A DNA stretch of 64,000 nucleotides from UBA7359 sp041689615. Lineage in GTDB: Bacteria; Pseudomonadota; Gammaproteobacteria; Eutrophobiales; Eutrophobiaceae. The translations under genes and the position numbers were made by a program. The DNA lies in NCBI GenBank assembly GCA_041689615.1, contig JBDNFW010000043.1, forward strand, positions 62,001-126,000, given 5' to 3'. The notes under the pieces are model-generated. The model worked only from the letters and a program-made list of their open reading frames with translations, was not told where the DNA came from and searched no databases. Of the stretch, positions 9,903 through 18,260 are shown piece after piece. The stretch's first letter is position 1, and each line of letters starts with the position of its first letter.

Positions 9903-9966
9903 GCACATGTTGATAGTTTTGGTCTAACCGTTAGAATGAGCGGCTTTTCAATACTGAAGATTAAAC

Positions 9967-11184
9967 ATGAACAAGAAAGATATTAATAAAGTTGTGCTGG
10001 CCTATTCCGGCGGTTTGGATACCTCCGTCATTCTTACCTGGCTGAAAGATACTTATAACTGTGAAGTCGTTACTTTTACCGCTGATTTAGGTCAGGGTGA
10101 AGAAGTCGAACCGGCACGAGCCAAAGCTGAGAAAATGGGCGTTAAAGAAATCTTCATTGAAGACCTGAAAGAAGAATACGTCCGTGATTTTGTTTACCCG
10201 ATGTTTCGTGCAAATACCATTTATGAAGGTGAATATTTATTAGGTACTTCTATTGCTCGCCCTTTAATCGCAAAACGTCTGGTCGAAATTGCTAATGAAA
10301 CCGGTGCCGATGCTGTTTCTCATGGCGCTACTGGCAAAGGCAATGATCAGGTTCGTTTTGAATTAGGTGCTTATGCACTAAATCCAAACATTCATGTTAT
10401 TGCGCCGTGGCGTGAATGGGATTTAACTTCGCGTGAAAAATTATTAGCTTACGCAGAAGAAAAAGGTATTCCTATCGAATCAAAACGAAAAGGTGCCTCG
10501 CCCTATTCTATGGATGCCAACCTGTTACATATTTCATATGAAGGTGGCGAACTGGAAGATCCATGGTGCGAACCTGAAGACGCAATGTGGCGATGGACGG
10601 TTGCGCCAGAGAAAGCGCCAGATGAAGCAGAGTATATTGAACTAGAATTTAAATCAGGTGATCCAATTGCATTGAATGGTAAAAAACTATCTCCTGCTAA
10701 TTTACTTGCCGAATTAAATAAGATCGGTGGCAAACATGGTATTGGTCGTGATGACATTGTTGAAAATCGTTATGTCGGCATGAAATCACGCGGATGTTAT
10801 GAAACACCCGGTGGCACTATTCTTCTTAAAGCACATCGCGCAATGGAATCATTGACGCTTGATCGCGAAGTGATGCATTTAAAAGATGAACTCATGCCAA
10901 AATATGCCACGTTAATATATAACGGTTACTGGTGGAGTCCAGAAAGAGAAGCACTACAAACACTGATTGATAAAACACAATCAACGGTAAACGGCATTGT
11001 TCGCCTAAAACTTTTTAAAGGCAGCGTTTATGTTACTGGCAGAAAGTCTGATACGGATAGTCTCTTTGACGAAACGATTGCAACATTTGAAGATGATGCT
11101 GGAGCATACAATCAAAAAGATGCTGAAGGTTTTATAAAACTCAATGCACTTCGCTTAAAAATACAAGCAAGAAAAAAGAAATAA
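9967..11184 (+). CDS. argG: Argininosuccinate synthase
   Basis: At 405 residues this is the ordinary bacterial argininosuccinate synthase. It joins citrulline and aspartate using ATP in arginine synthesis. The N-terminal PP-loop is AYSGGLDTSVI (residues about 12-22). The citrulline/aspartate-binding segment reads SHGATGKGNDQVRFELG. The gene is followed by a strong intrinsic terminator. No other arg gene is nearby. Confidence 0.97.
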   Translation: MNKKDINKVVLAYSGGLDTSVILTWLKDTYNCEVVTFTADLGQGEEVEPARAKAEKMGVKEIFIEDLKEEYVRDFVYPMFRANTIYEGEYLLGTSIARPLIAKRLVEIANETGADAVSHGATGKGNDQVRFELGAYALNPNIHVIAPWREWDLTSREKLLAYAEEKGIPIESKRKGASPYSMDANLLHISYEGGELEDPWCEPEDAMWRWTVAPEKAPDEAEYIELEFKSGDPIALNGKKLSPANLLAELNKIGGKHGIGRDDIVENRYVGMKSRGCYETPGGTILLKAHRAMESLTLDREVMHLKDELMPKYATLIYNGYWWSPEREALQTLIDKTQSTVNGIVRLKLFKGSVYVTGRKSDTDSLFDETIATFEDDAGAYNQKDAEGFIKLNALRLKIQARKKK

Positions 11185-11206
11185 TATTTTAAGTTTTCGT
11201 TTTAAT

Positions 11207-11242
11207 ATGCCTTTATCTAGTAATAGATAAAGGTATTTTTTT
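11207..11242 (+). terminator. Intrinsic terminator after argG
   Basis: A 13-base-pair stem ATGCCTTTATCTA / TAGATAAAGGTAT (11207-11219 and 11224-11236) with a small loop is followed by a run of six T. It lies 22 bases after the argG stop codon. Confidence 0.85.
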
Positions 11243-11313
11243 ATCAATCATTCTATTGAAAGCAAAAAAATGTACTTCATACTTTCGGCCAATAACGGAA
11301 TATAAACTATTGC

Positions 11314-11805
11314 CTAAACTGCGTGAGCTATTCGCATAGCTTTTGATTGCGATGAAAGTCTCTTCCAATTTTTTGAAGCATATTTATGGGCTTGTCTTAA
11401 CGAAAACCATAGAGCTAAAGTGCTTATAATTGGAATGAATTTCACACCACTAAACTCTGTGACTCGTTTAACAGAAGTTTGATTATCTCCTATGGGCTCT
11501 AGGATAAATGAGTCTTGAAGAAAGCTAACCCAATCTTTACACCAAACATTACTTTCCTTCATTTGATAAACAAGTTTATTGTTTTCTTTAAGTTCCGTTA
11601 TATTTTGCCTAATGTAGCCTTTATCAGTTGTGCACTGACGTGTATTACCTATCTTCGGTTCACCTTCTAAGACTTTGCAACTCATTGGTTTAGGAATACT
11701 TAGACGAAATGCAATTGGATACGTGTTATCCATAGTGGCACAAAAATAATGTGTATAAACATCTTCAGGCAAACAATCAAACACCCATGTTGATTTAATT
11801 TTCAT
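11314..11805 (-). CDS. SRPBCC-fold (START/polyketide cyclase-like) protein
   Basis: A 163-residue soluble protein with no signal peptide. The layout resembles small SRPBCC (Bet v1-like) hydrophobic-ligand-binding proteins: an opening strand (KIKSTWVFDCLPEDVYTHYF), a central block of alternating strands, and a long C-terminal amphipathic helix after VKRVTEFSGVKF. No catalytic residues are evident and the ligand is unknown. It stands alone, convergent with argG and divergent from the GGDEF-EAL gene. Confidence 0.6.
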   Translation of the reverse strand: MKIKSTWVFDCLPEDVYTHYFCATMDNTYPIAFRLSIPKPMSCKVLEGEPKIGNTRQCTTDKGYIRQNITELKENNKLVYQMKESNVWCKDWVSFLQDSFILEPIGDNQTSVKRVTEFSGVKFIPIISTLALWFSLRQAHKYASKNWKRLSSQSKAMRIAHAV

Positions 11806-12102
11806 CTAGATCTCCTTCAGGCATAACTTCCCCTTTGGTTCGAAAGGAGTATATATTTATTATCAATAAAAATTAAACTGTCTCAATATTGATACAATAT
11901 TTATTTTTAGCTCTGTAACTTTATTCTTGCTATTCATTATACTGTTCTATACTTAATGTGACTTCCTTCACATAGAAAACAAACATTATATCTAGCAATG
12001 TGAACACTATCACAACCTATCTGTATTTAAACGACTATATTCTTATCTATATTAAGCATTTACATAATAATTATAAAAATACGGTAGAAGAGGAATAGAA
12101 AA

Positions 12103-14544
12103 GTGGCGACCACAGATACATATACCGAAAACATACAAACTAAAAGTTCAGTCGGCACATTGGATGTTAATTATATTGAGCAGCCGTTAAATAAAACGGT
12201 CGTCGATAATAATCAGGATCTGCAATATTTATATCAGCAGGCACCTGCTGGAATTATACTGACAATAGTATCTGCACTATTAGTAAGCTGGTTTGTATTA
12301 CCTACCGTACCGGATTACATCTACATTCCATGGCTTGCATTTATCGTCTTCACTACTTTCACCCAAACATTATTAATAAAAGAATTTTGGAAACATAAAG
12401 ATTCATTACAAGTCGACAACCAATGGGCTATTTATCAAACAATGATGGTTGGGACGATTGGCTTTGCTTTTAGTGTAGGATATATATTGTTTCTTCCACT
12501 GCTTAGCACTTTCTCTCAAATTATTTTATTACTGATATTAGCAACTTTATCTGTTGCTTTTCTTCCTATACTTTCAGTATTTTTACCCGCTTACATTATT
12601 TTTATTTCGGCATTCATATTCCCTATTGTTTTCTGGATATACAATTTACCACCAGAAAAAGCTTACCCAATAGCAACACTACTTGCTGTTACCTATTGCA
12701 TGTTGCTCGTTATATCCAGTTATTATTCAAAAGCCTTACTTGAAGCTTTTGGCCTCGCCGGAGAAGTAAATGGACAAGTAAAATATCTATACGACATTAT
12801 AGATAAGACCAGAACACTGAACGTAAAACTTAAGAAAGACATCTATGAATACATAAAAAAGAATGACTCTGTCTCTAAACAAAAAGAACAGGCAGAAGTT
12901 ACATTACAGTCGATAGGTGAAGGCGTTATTTCAACAGATGCACTCGGCCGAATAAATTACATCAACCCTATAGCGGAAATATACACTGGCTGGAACGCAA
13001 AAGAAGTTAAAGGCATGTACCTATCATCAATATTGAATCTTGTTGATGAAACATCTCATGTAAAACTACCCAATCCTGTAGAACAATGTCTGGAAAATAA
13101 TTTAGCAATTAACAGTGCAGATAGTTCAATATTAATCAGACGTGATGGGCTTGAGTATGCTGTCGATTACAGCACTACTCCTATCATGGAAAACAATACT
13201 TTATCAGGATCAGTCATGATTTTTCGTGACGTTACAGAAAAACGCACGATGCAGAAAACGCTTGATTGGCAAGCTAAGCATGACCCGTTAACTGGACTGA
13301 TAAATCGTCGAGAATTTGATTCCCGTCTAAACAAAATAATTTCTAACCTGGATAAATCAGAACGAGAACATGTACTTTGTTTTATTGATCTGGATAGATT
13401 CAAACTGATTAATGATAGTTGCGGCCATCAGGCTGGCGATGAATTATTAAAGAAAATTTCAAGCCGTTTGAAAAAAATAGCCCGCGACACAGATACTATT
13501 GCACGCTTAGGTGGCGATGAGTTTGCCGTTCTTTTGTATAGCTGTAACATTGATAAAGCAAAATTAATCGCAGAAATATTTCGCGAAGAAGCATTTAATA
13601 CAAATTTTGACTGGTATGGAAAACATTTTTCTATCACTGCCAGCATTGGCATTGTTCCACTAAATAACTCAACTGAATCATTAACAGAACTACAAAGAGC
13701 TGCTGACTTAGTCTGTTATCGTGCGAAAGGCGCGGGTGGAAATAGAATTGAGGTTTATGAGGAAGGGAAAACTGAACAAAAAAAACACAGCGGTGAATTA
13801 AAAATACTGGAAGAGTTACAACATAATCTTGAAAAAGAAAAATTTAAAATTTACACGCAACAGATACAACCACTTGATTCTTTAAATGACACCTTATTTT
13901 ATGAAGTGATGCTACGAATGAATAATTCTGAAGGTGAATTATTACCCGCCAGTAGTTTTATTCATACTGTAAAAGTTTATCATATGCTTTCTGCAATAGA
14001 TGACTGGGTTTTAAAAGTTGTTATGGAATTAATTGCCTATGGCAGCCCTTTATTTAACAAGGCGCATATCATTAGCATTAATCTTTCACAGCAATCCATT
14101 TTCAATGAAAACTTCATCAAGCATACTATTAACATGTTTAATGAATATAATATTCCTGCTGGCAACATTTGCTTTGAGATAAATGAATGTCAATTTGACA
14201 ACTCAATGGAATACTTTAATCGGTTTGTCACTTTAATAAAACGACAAGGTTGTAAAGTCGCATTAGATGATTTTAATTACAATCCTAGCAGCATAAATTC
14301 AATTAAACAATTAGGAATTGATTTCATAAAAATTGATGCGAGAGAATTTGGAGACATCAACGATTGTAAAAACTACAATTACAAATTACTTGAATCAATC
14401 AATGGCATTAATCATCTGGTCGGTGCCCAAACCATTATTAAATGTATTGATAATCCGGATATCATTGAATCCTTATTTGAAATTGGCACTGACTATATTC
14501 AAGGTTATTCAGTCGAGCCACCGCAAGCCTTAAATAACATTTAA
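12103..14544 (+). CDS. Membrane PAS-GGDEF protein with degenerate EAL domain
   Basis: 813 residues. About residues 50-220 form several transmembrane helices, followed by a coiled segment and a PAS domain (about 262-380, VISTDALGRINYINP). The GGDEF domain (about 395-555) keeps RLGGDEF near residue 470 and an RDTD inhibitory site five residues before it, so it should make cyclic-di-GMP with product feedback. The EAL-like domain (about 570-810) keeps some ligands (INLS, DDF, IKID) but has EVM for EAL, EINEC for ELTES and AQTII for AEGVE, so hydrolysis is doubtful. The start is GTG with AGAGGA about eight bases upstream. It is monocistronic. Confidence 0.9.
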   Translation: MATTDTYTENIQTKSSVGTLDVNYIEQPLNKTVVDNNQDLQYLYQQAPAGIILTIVSALLVSWFVLPTVPDYIYIPWLAFIVFTTFTQTLLIKEFWKHKDSLQVDNQWAIYQTMMVGTIGFAFSVGYILFLPLLSTFSQIILLLILATLSVAFLPILSVFLPAYIIFISAFIFPIVFWIYNLPPEKAYPIATLLAVTYCMLLVISSYYSKALLEAFGLAGEVNGQVKYLYDIIDKTRTLNVKLKKDIYEYIKKNDSVSKQKEQAEVTLQSIGEGVISTDALGRINYINPIAEIYTGWNAKEVKGMYLSSILNLVDETSHVKLPNPVEQCLENNLAINSADSSILIRRDGLEYAVDYSTTPIMENNTLSGSVMIFRDVTEKRTMQKTLDWQAKHDPLTGLINRREFDSRLNKIISNLDKSEREHVLCFIDLDRFKLINDSCGHQAGDELLKKISSRLKKIARDTDTIARLGGDEFAVLLYSCNIDKAKLIAEIFREEAFNTNFDWYGKHFSITASIGIVPLNNSTESLTELQRAADLVCYRAKGAGGNRIEVYEEGKTEQKKHSGELKILEELQHNLEKEKFKIYTQQIQPLDSLNDTLFYEVMLRMNNSEGELLPASSFIHTVKVYHMLSAIDDWVLKVVMELIAYGSPLFNKAHIISINLSQQSIFNENFIKHTINMFNEYNIPAGNICFEINECQFDNSMEYFNRFVTLIKRQGCKVALDDFNYNPSSINSIKQLGIDFIKIDAREFGDINDCKNYNYKLLESINGINHLVGAQTIIKCIDNPDIIESLFEIGTDYIQGYSVEPPQALNNI

Positions 14545-14589
14545 TTTTTTAAGGTTATTGATTAGAACTCCCTTACAGTAAAAACATGC

Positions 14590-15072
14590 TTATTTATTTA
14601 CCAAATGTTTAACAATGAAATGATCTAAGCTTGCTTTACCAGGTCCGCTGAAAAGTAATGGTAGAAATAGAATCAAGTACAACAATGGTAATTTAAAACC
14701 ATTATCACAAACGTTATAACCATTTCCAGCATGCACACTGTACCAAGCGACTATATTCAGAATAATTAATGAGAATGCCCAAAAGCGAGTACATAATCCG
14801 ACAAGAATTGCTGCTGCACCAACTATTTCGGACCATGTTGCTAAAAACCAACTGATGTCAGTTGGTACTAAACTAAATGGAAATGGAAAATCTTCTTTTA
14901 TATGTTCAAACCAGTTTTCACCTTTGAACTTCTCAATTCCTGCCACGCCAAACTCCCAAGCCAGTATTATACGTAATCCCAACTGAGGTAAAAATTTCCC
15001 TATAGCATTTAACTTATTTGTAATAGCACAGCCAAGTGGAATAATTGCATTTAATTTATTACACAAAATCAC
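14590..15072 (-). CDS. DoxX family membrane protein of the RiPP locus
   Basis: 160 residues with four predicted membrane helices and the DoxX-type segment RIILAWEFGVAGIEKF. DoxX-family proteins are frequent last genes of bufferin/HvfA operons, where they are thought to assist redox or membrane steps; the role is not established. It is 43 bases downstream of the HvfC-like gene, consistent with co-transcription. The N-terminus contains the word NKLNAI twice (about residues 5-10 and 19-24), a short local duplication or a sign that the true start lies further in. Confidence 0.8.
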   Translation of the reverse strand: MILCNKLNAIIPLGCAITNKLNAIGKFLPQLGLRIILAWEFGVAGIEKFKGENWFEHIKEDFPFPFSLVPTDISWFLATWSEIVGAAAILVGLCTRFWAFSLIILNIVAWYSVHAGNGYNVCDNGFKLPLLYLILFLPLLFSGPGKASLDHFIVKHLVNK

Positions 15073-15115
15073 TATATTTCCCCTGATTATAGATTCTTAT
15101 TTAAAATAAATTTCT

Positions 15116-15907
15116 CTAGATTAAAACTCTATTTTTAGTCCCCAATAAGATATCTTTGTTTTTAAAATCTTGCATTATTTCCAATCCACCTTTTATAACA
15201 GCATCCGGATTAGGGTGTTGCAGTTGTTCAGCAATGGATAAAAGAATCTCTCTTCCTGATTGAGTATTATTATTTAAACACGCTTCGATCAACTTGGCGG
15301 AAACAGGATTGAGTTCAATAAAACCTACTTCATCATGTCTGTCACGATAAACAACAATATAGGTGGCTTGTTCAGGTAAAGTATCTGGAAGAAAATCAGG
15401 ACTAATGTTATGTACTGGCCATTGGTATGCCAACGGCATCGCTAGTGAACTAAGAACAGGAATACCTTCAAGCAAATTACCTTCTTGATCAATACCATCA
15501 AATGAAATTTCGCGCGAATCCATAGAGAGAGAAGTTTCTATCCATTCATAATGAGCGAGTTCTAATAAAAATAGATAATCATCAGTATGTCCGCTGCGTT
15601 CATGCTCAAGGTAATGAATGAATTCCTGCGGCATTTTCGGGAATAATGGTGTGTGTGCCTGATGATTAGATACATAATCACGCAACATTAAATGCCACTG
15701 TTCATCTTTAACTACTTTCCTAAGGATAGGGAAGCTATTCGCTATAAAACCTTCGATATTGTTATAAACAAGTTCACGATAGATTTTAAGTCGTCTATCT
15801 TCAATGCCTTCTGGAGCAACATTATTTTCTGGATCGCGCATGTGCTGTGTAAACACATTCTGCACATCTTGAAAATTATTAGTTTTGTTGTTTGCTGACA
15901 CTGTCAT
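15116..15907 (-). CDS. HvfC/BufC-type RiPP maturation partner (DUF2063)
   Basis: 263 residues. The N-terminal part (NVFTQHMRDP ... RRLKIYRELVYNNIEGFIANSFPILRKV, about residues 18-65) is the signature of DUF2063, once annotated as a DNA-binding domain. It is now known as the partner that recruits the precursor peptide to its MNIO enzyme. The start codon overlaps the end of the upstream MNIO gene by 29 bases, which suggests coupled translation and a fixed ratio of the two proteins. The C-terminal half is a less conserved all-purpose binding region with no visible active site. Confidence 0.85.
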   Translation of the reverse strand: MTVSANNKTNNFQDVQNVFTQHMRDPENNVAPEGIEDRRLKIYRELVYNNIEGFIANSFPILRKVVKDEQWHLMLRDYVSNHQAHTPLFPKMPQEFIHYLEHERSGHTDDYLFLLELAHYEWIETSLSMDSREISFDGIDQEGNLLEGIPVLSSLAMPLAYQWPVHNISPDFLPDTLPEQATYIVVYRDRHDEVGFIELNPVSAKLIEACLNNNTQSGREILLSIAEQLQHPNPDAVIKGGLEIMQDFKNKDILLGTKNRVLI

Positions 15908-16733
15908 TTGAAGAATGTTTTGACTGGTAATTTGTAATTGTATCTACTTCTTTAAGTAATATATCTAACGGAGGTATATTAAAATCACGTTCGAGTAATG
16001 TCGGGAAAACACCAAAATGTTCATAAGCGACATCAAGTAATTTCCACACAGGGTCAATCACATCAGCGCCATGAGTATCAACACGTAAGTCTTCTTCCTC
16101 AACATAGTGACCTGCAATATGCGCATAAGCTATACGAGCACCCGGCAATGCTTTGAGAAATTTTTCTGCGTCATATTTGTGATTAATACTGTTCACATAA
16201 ATGTTATTAATATCGAGATGAAAATAACAATCGGCTTCTTCCATTACGGCATTAATAAAATCGATTTCCTGCATTTCCTGCCCGGGAGCTGCATAATAAG
16301 ATGCATTTTCCATTGCGATACGTTGTCCAAGAATATCCTGTACACGTTTAATTCGTTCTACTACATATTTAATTGCTTCTTCAGTAAATGGAATTGGCAT
16401 CAGATCATAGAGATGACCTGTATCCGCACAATAACTCAAATGCTCGCTATAAATTCGTATATTGTATGTTTCAAGAAACTGCTTCACCTTACGTAAAAAG
16501 GCTTCGTCTAGTGGAGCCACGCCACCAATATTCAATGATAAACCGTGACAGACGATAGGAACTTGTTCAGATATTTTTTGAAATGCATGGCCAAACTTAC
16601 CACCGACATCTATCCAGTTTTCCGGTGCGACTTCCATAAAGTCGACCTGACTGGGTAGAGACTCTGCGAGCGAGCCGATAAAGGCTCGCCGCAGACCTAA
16701 TCCTGCGCCATGGACAGGATAATTTTTAGACAT
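15879..16733 (-). CDS. HvfB/BufB-type MNIO RiPP maturase (DUF692)
   Basis: 284 residues, the usual size of the multinuclear non-heme iron oxidase (MNIO, DUF692) family, a TIM-barrel fold. Likely metal-ligand segments are EVAPENWIDVGG, CHGLSLNIGG, YSEHLSYC, ENASYY, HLDINNIYVN, YAHIAGH and DTHGADV, in family order. These enzymes use iron and oxygen to convert cysteines of a precursor peptide into thio-heterocycles that bind copper. The EGKCG-rich precursor is encoded 23 bases upstream, and the partner protein overlaps its 3' end. The substrate is therefore almost certainly the neighbouring peptide. Confidence 0.92.
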   Translation of the reverse strand: MSKNYPVHGAGLGLRRAFIGSLAESLPSQVDFMEVAPENWIDVGGKFGHAFQKISEQVPIVCHGLSLNIGGVAPLDEAFLRKVKQFLETYNIRIYSEHLSYCADTGHLYDLMPIPFTEEAIKYVVERIKRVQDILGQRIAMENASYYAAPGQEMQEIDFINAVMEEADCYFHLDINNIYVNSINHKYDAEKFLKALPGARIAYAHIAGHYVEEEDLRVDTHGADVIDPVWKLLDVAYEHFGVFPTLLERDFNIPPLDILLKEVDTITNYQSKHSSNDSVSKQQN

Positions 16734-16756
16734 TTATAAACGTCTCGCAGAAATTA

Positions 16757-17095
16757 TTATTTCTTATCGCCGCATTTACCTTCTTCTTTTTTATCGCCAC
16801 ACTTACCTTCACCGCATTTACCTTCTTCTTTTTTATCGCCACATTTACCTTCAGCTTTCTTATCGCCACATTTACCTTCACCACACTTACCTTCTTCTTT
16901 TTTGTCACCACAAGAACCTTCGCCCTTCTTGTCGCCACACTTACCTTCTTCAGCAACCATATAGCCACCGTTAGTCAGTTGGTTTGCAGCAAAAGGATTC
17001 TCTGCAGCATTAATAATTGGACTTGCAGTTAATGAAATAGCAAAAGTGGTACCTAGTGCTACAGCTAAAGGATTAAGCTTATTTTTATTTGACAT
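16757..17095 (-). CDS. HvfA/bufferin-like RiPP precursor with eight EGKCG-type motifs
   Basis: 112 residues from the ATG at 17095, chosen because AGGAG lies eight bases upstream and a clean signal peptide follows (cleavage expected after INA, residue 30); a 13-residue longer reading lacks this. Residues 50-112 are almost pure repeat: seven EGKCG and one EGSCG motif, with cysteines at 53, 62, 71, 76, 85, 94, 99 and 108, joined by DKK. EGKCG is the site modified by MNIO enzymes in Haemophilus HvfA, giving copper-binding groups. After export the product would be a periplasmic or secreted metal-binding peptide. It is the first gene of the maturase operon. Confidence 0.9.
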   Translation of the reverse strand: MSNKNKLNPLAVALGTTFAISLTASPIINAAENPFAANQLTNGGYMVAEEGKCGDKKGEGSCGDKKEEGKCGEGKCGDKKAEGKCGDKKEEGKCGEGKCGDKKEEGKCGDKK

Positions 17096-17125
17096 CTTTA
17101 AATCTCCTGGAGTTAAACAAAACAC

Positions 17126-17144
17126 GATACTCACAACGAGTATC
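17126..17144 (-). promoter_or_regulatory. Inverted repeat in the leader of the RiPP precursor gene
   Basis: GATACTC and GAGTATC form a perfect 7-base inverted repeat around a 5-base centre, about 30 bases before the start codon. It could be an mRNA hairpin or a repressor site. There is no second copy to choose between these. Confidence 0.4.
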
Positions 17145-17312
17145 CTTCAAAATTAAACACAAAATATAATAAATATAGCCAATACGCACAATAATGGGGC
17201 AAGGTAAAAAAGATCCTATCACCAATACGTCCAGCACAGGGTTATTGACTTTGACCTATACAAAAAGTTCTGGAACTTATTAAAAATTAACAATTTTTTT
17301 TGTTATTAATGA

Positions 17313-17338
17313 GATGCACCCAGATCAAAAAAGGTTAC
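17313..17338 (-). promoter_or_regulatory. Candidate ECF-sigma promoter for the RiPP operon
   Basis: On the minus strand GTAACC (17338-17333) is followed after 16 bases by CATC (17316-17313). GTAACC with a 16-base spacer is the -35 pattern reported for the Caulobacter SigF regulon, which includes bufferin genes. The -10 box differs from that pattern. It would give a leader of over 200 bases. This is a pattern match only. Confidence 0.35.
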
Positions 17339-17381
17339 AAATAATTTAAAATTAATTAAATATACTCATCATCGAAGCGAC

Positions 17382-17642
17382 TTATTTACAATTAATAATA
17401 GCTGCAAGAATTTGATCCGGCACCTTACCTTTAGCTGATACATCAGGTGTTTCAAACAAGCTTTTACCCAGGTTTATAGTCTTCCTATAGTCTTGTAAAT
17501 AATTTGTACAAGTAGGACATATCAACAAATGGAAACGAAAACGTACTCGCGTCCACAAGCTTAACTCTCTATCGAGATAAGCCATTAGAAACTCTTCAAC
17601 CTTACGGCAACTAAGATGTTCTTTAATTATTGTCTTATGCAT
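17382..17642 (-). CDS. Zinc-finger (zf-HC2) anti-sigma factor
   Basis: 86 residues. The N-terminal half has the anti-sigma zinc-binding pattern: HLSCRKVEEFLMAYLDREL followed by HLLICPTCTNYL, giving His, Cys and a CxxC pair. There is no transmembrane helix, so this is a soluble, cytoplasmic anti-sigma factor, the type that can release its sigma factor on metal or redox attack of the zinc site. It starts nine bases after the ECF sigma gene. It is presumed to hold that sigma factor inactive and so to control the adjacent RiPP genes. Confidence 0.8.
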   Translation of the reverse strand: MHKTIIKEHLSCRKVEEFLMAYLDRELSLWTRVRFRFHLLICPTCTNYLQDYRKTINLGKSLFETPDVSAKGKVPDQILAAIINCK

Positions 17643-17650
17643 CTTTCATT

Positions 17651-18247
17651 TCACTCACTCTGCTCTCTTAATACAGGCTTAAGTAGATTACGTAAAGCCA
17701 ACCTTGCCCGGTGCAAGCGTACTTTTACATTTTGTTCCGTCATATTCAGTTTTTCGGCAACTTCATTCGTTGAATAACCTTCAAAATCACGAAGAATTAA
17801 AATTAGTCGAAAATTATCAGGTAGTTTATCAATAGACTGTTGAAGATGACGTTTTACTTCAATGGATTCTTGTAATACTTCAAGACTAACAGGATGACCT
17901 GTGTAGGATTCTCTATAATGACCCGTCTCATCGAAATCAAGCATGATGTTATCGAGAGACTCTTCTTTTCTGGCGGTTATTTTCCTTAAGACAGTTAATG
18001 CTTCATTAACTGTGATTTGATGTAACCAGGCTCTTAAACTACCACGTCCTTCAAAACTATCTATCTTTGTAATCGCTTTGATAAAGGTTTCCTGTACACA
18101 GTCATTGGCAACTGATTCATCTGTAACAAGGCGGTTTGCAAGGAAATGTAATTCATCCCAGTATGTCTCGACAAGATTTTTATAGCTTGTCTGATCACCA
18201 TTTCTCAGCCTCTGAAGTAACTCCGTTTCATCAGATAGCCTGGACAT
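17651..18247 (-). CDS. ECF-family RNA polymerase sigma factor
   Basis: 198 residues with sigma region 2 (YWDELHFLANRLVTDESVANDCVQETFIKAITKI, about 30-65) and region 4 (LPDNFRLILILRDFEGYSTNEVAEKL ... VKVRLHRARLALR, about 142-190) and none of the extra domains of housekeeping sigmas. A 40-residue linker joins the two. It follows lysS by 13 bases and precedes its anti-sigma partner by nine. The next genes are the RiPP metallophore operon, so it probably drives metal or oxidative stress genes; the regulon is inferred from position. Confidence 0.92.
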   Translation of the reverse strand: MSRLSDETELLQRLRNGDQTSYKNLVETYWDELHFLANRLVTDESVANDCVQETFIKAITKIDSFEGRGSLRAWLHQITVNEALTVLRKITARKEESLDNIMLDFDETGHYRESYTGHPVSLEVLQESIEVKRHLQQSIDKLPDNFRLILILRDFEGYSTNEVAEKLNMTEQNVKVRLHRARLALRNLLKPVLREQSE

Positions 18248-18260
18248 AGTTTACTAAGAC

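Noticed and set aside
16726..16968. Lysine/valine-rich open frame overlapping the RiPP precursor
   Set aside because: A shadow caused by the repeated EGKCGDKK codons read in another frame.
17281..17320. TAACAA...TTGTTA stem in the RiPP upstream region as a terminator of the anti-sigma gene
   Set aside because: The six-base AT-only stem is too weak, with an A-run loop; left out as unsupported.
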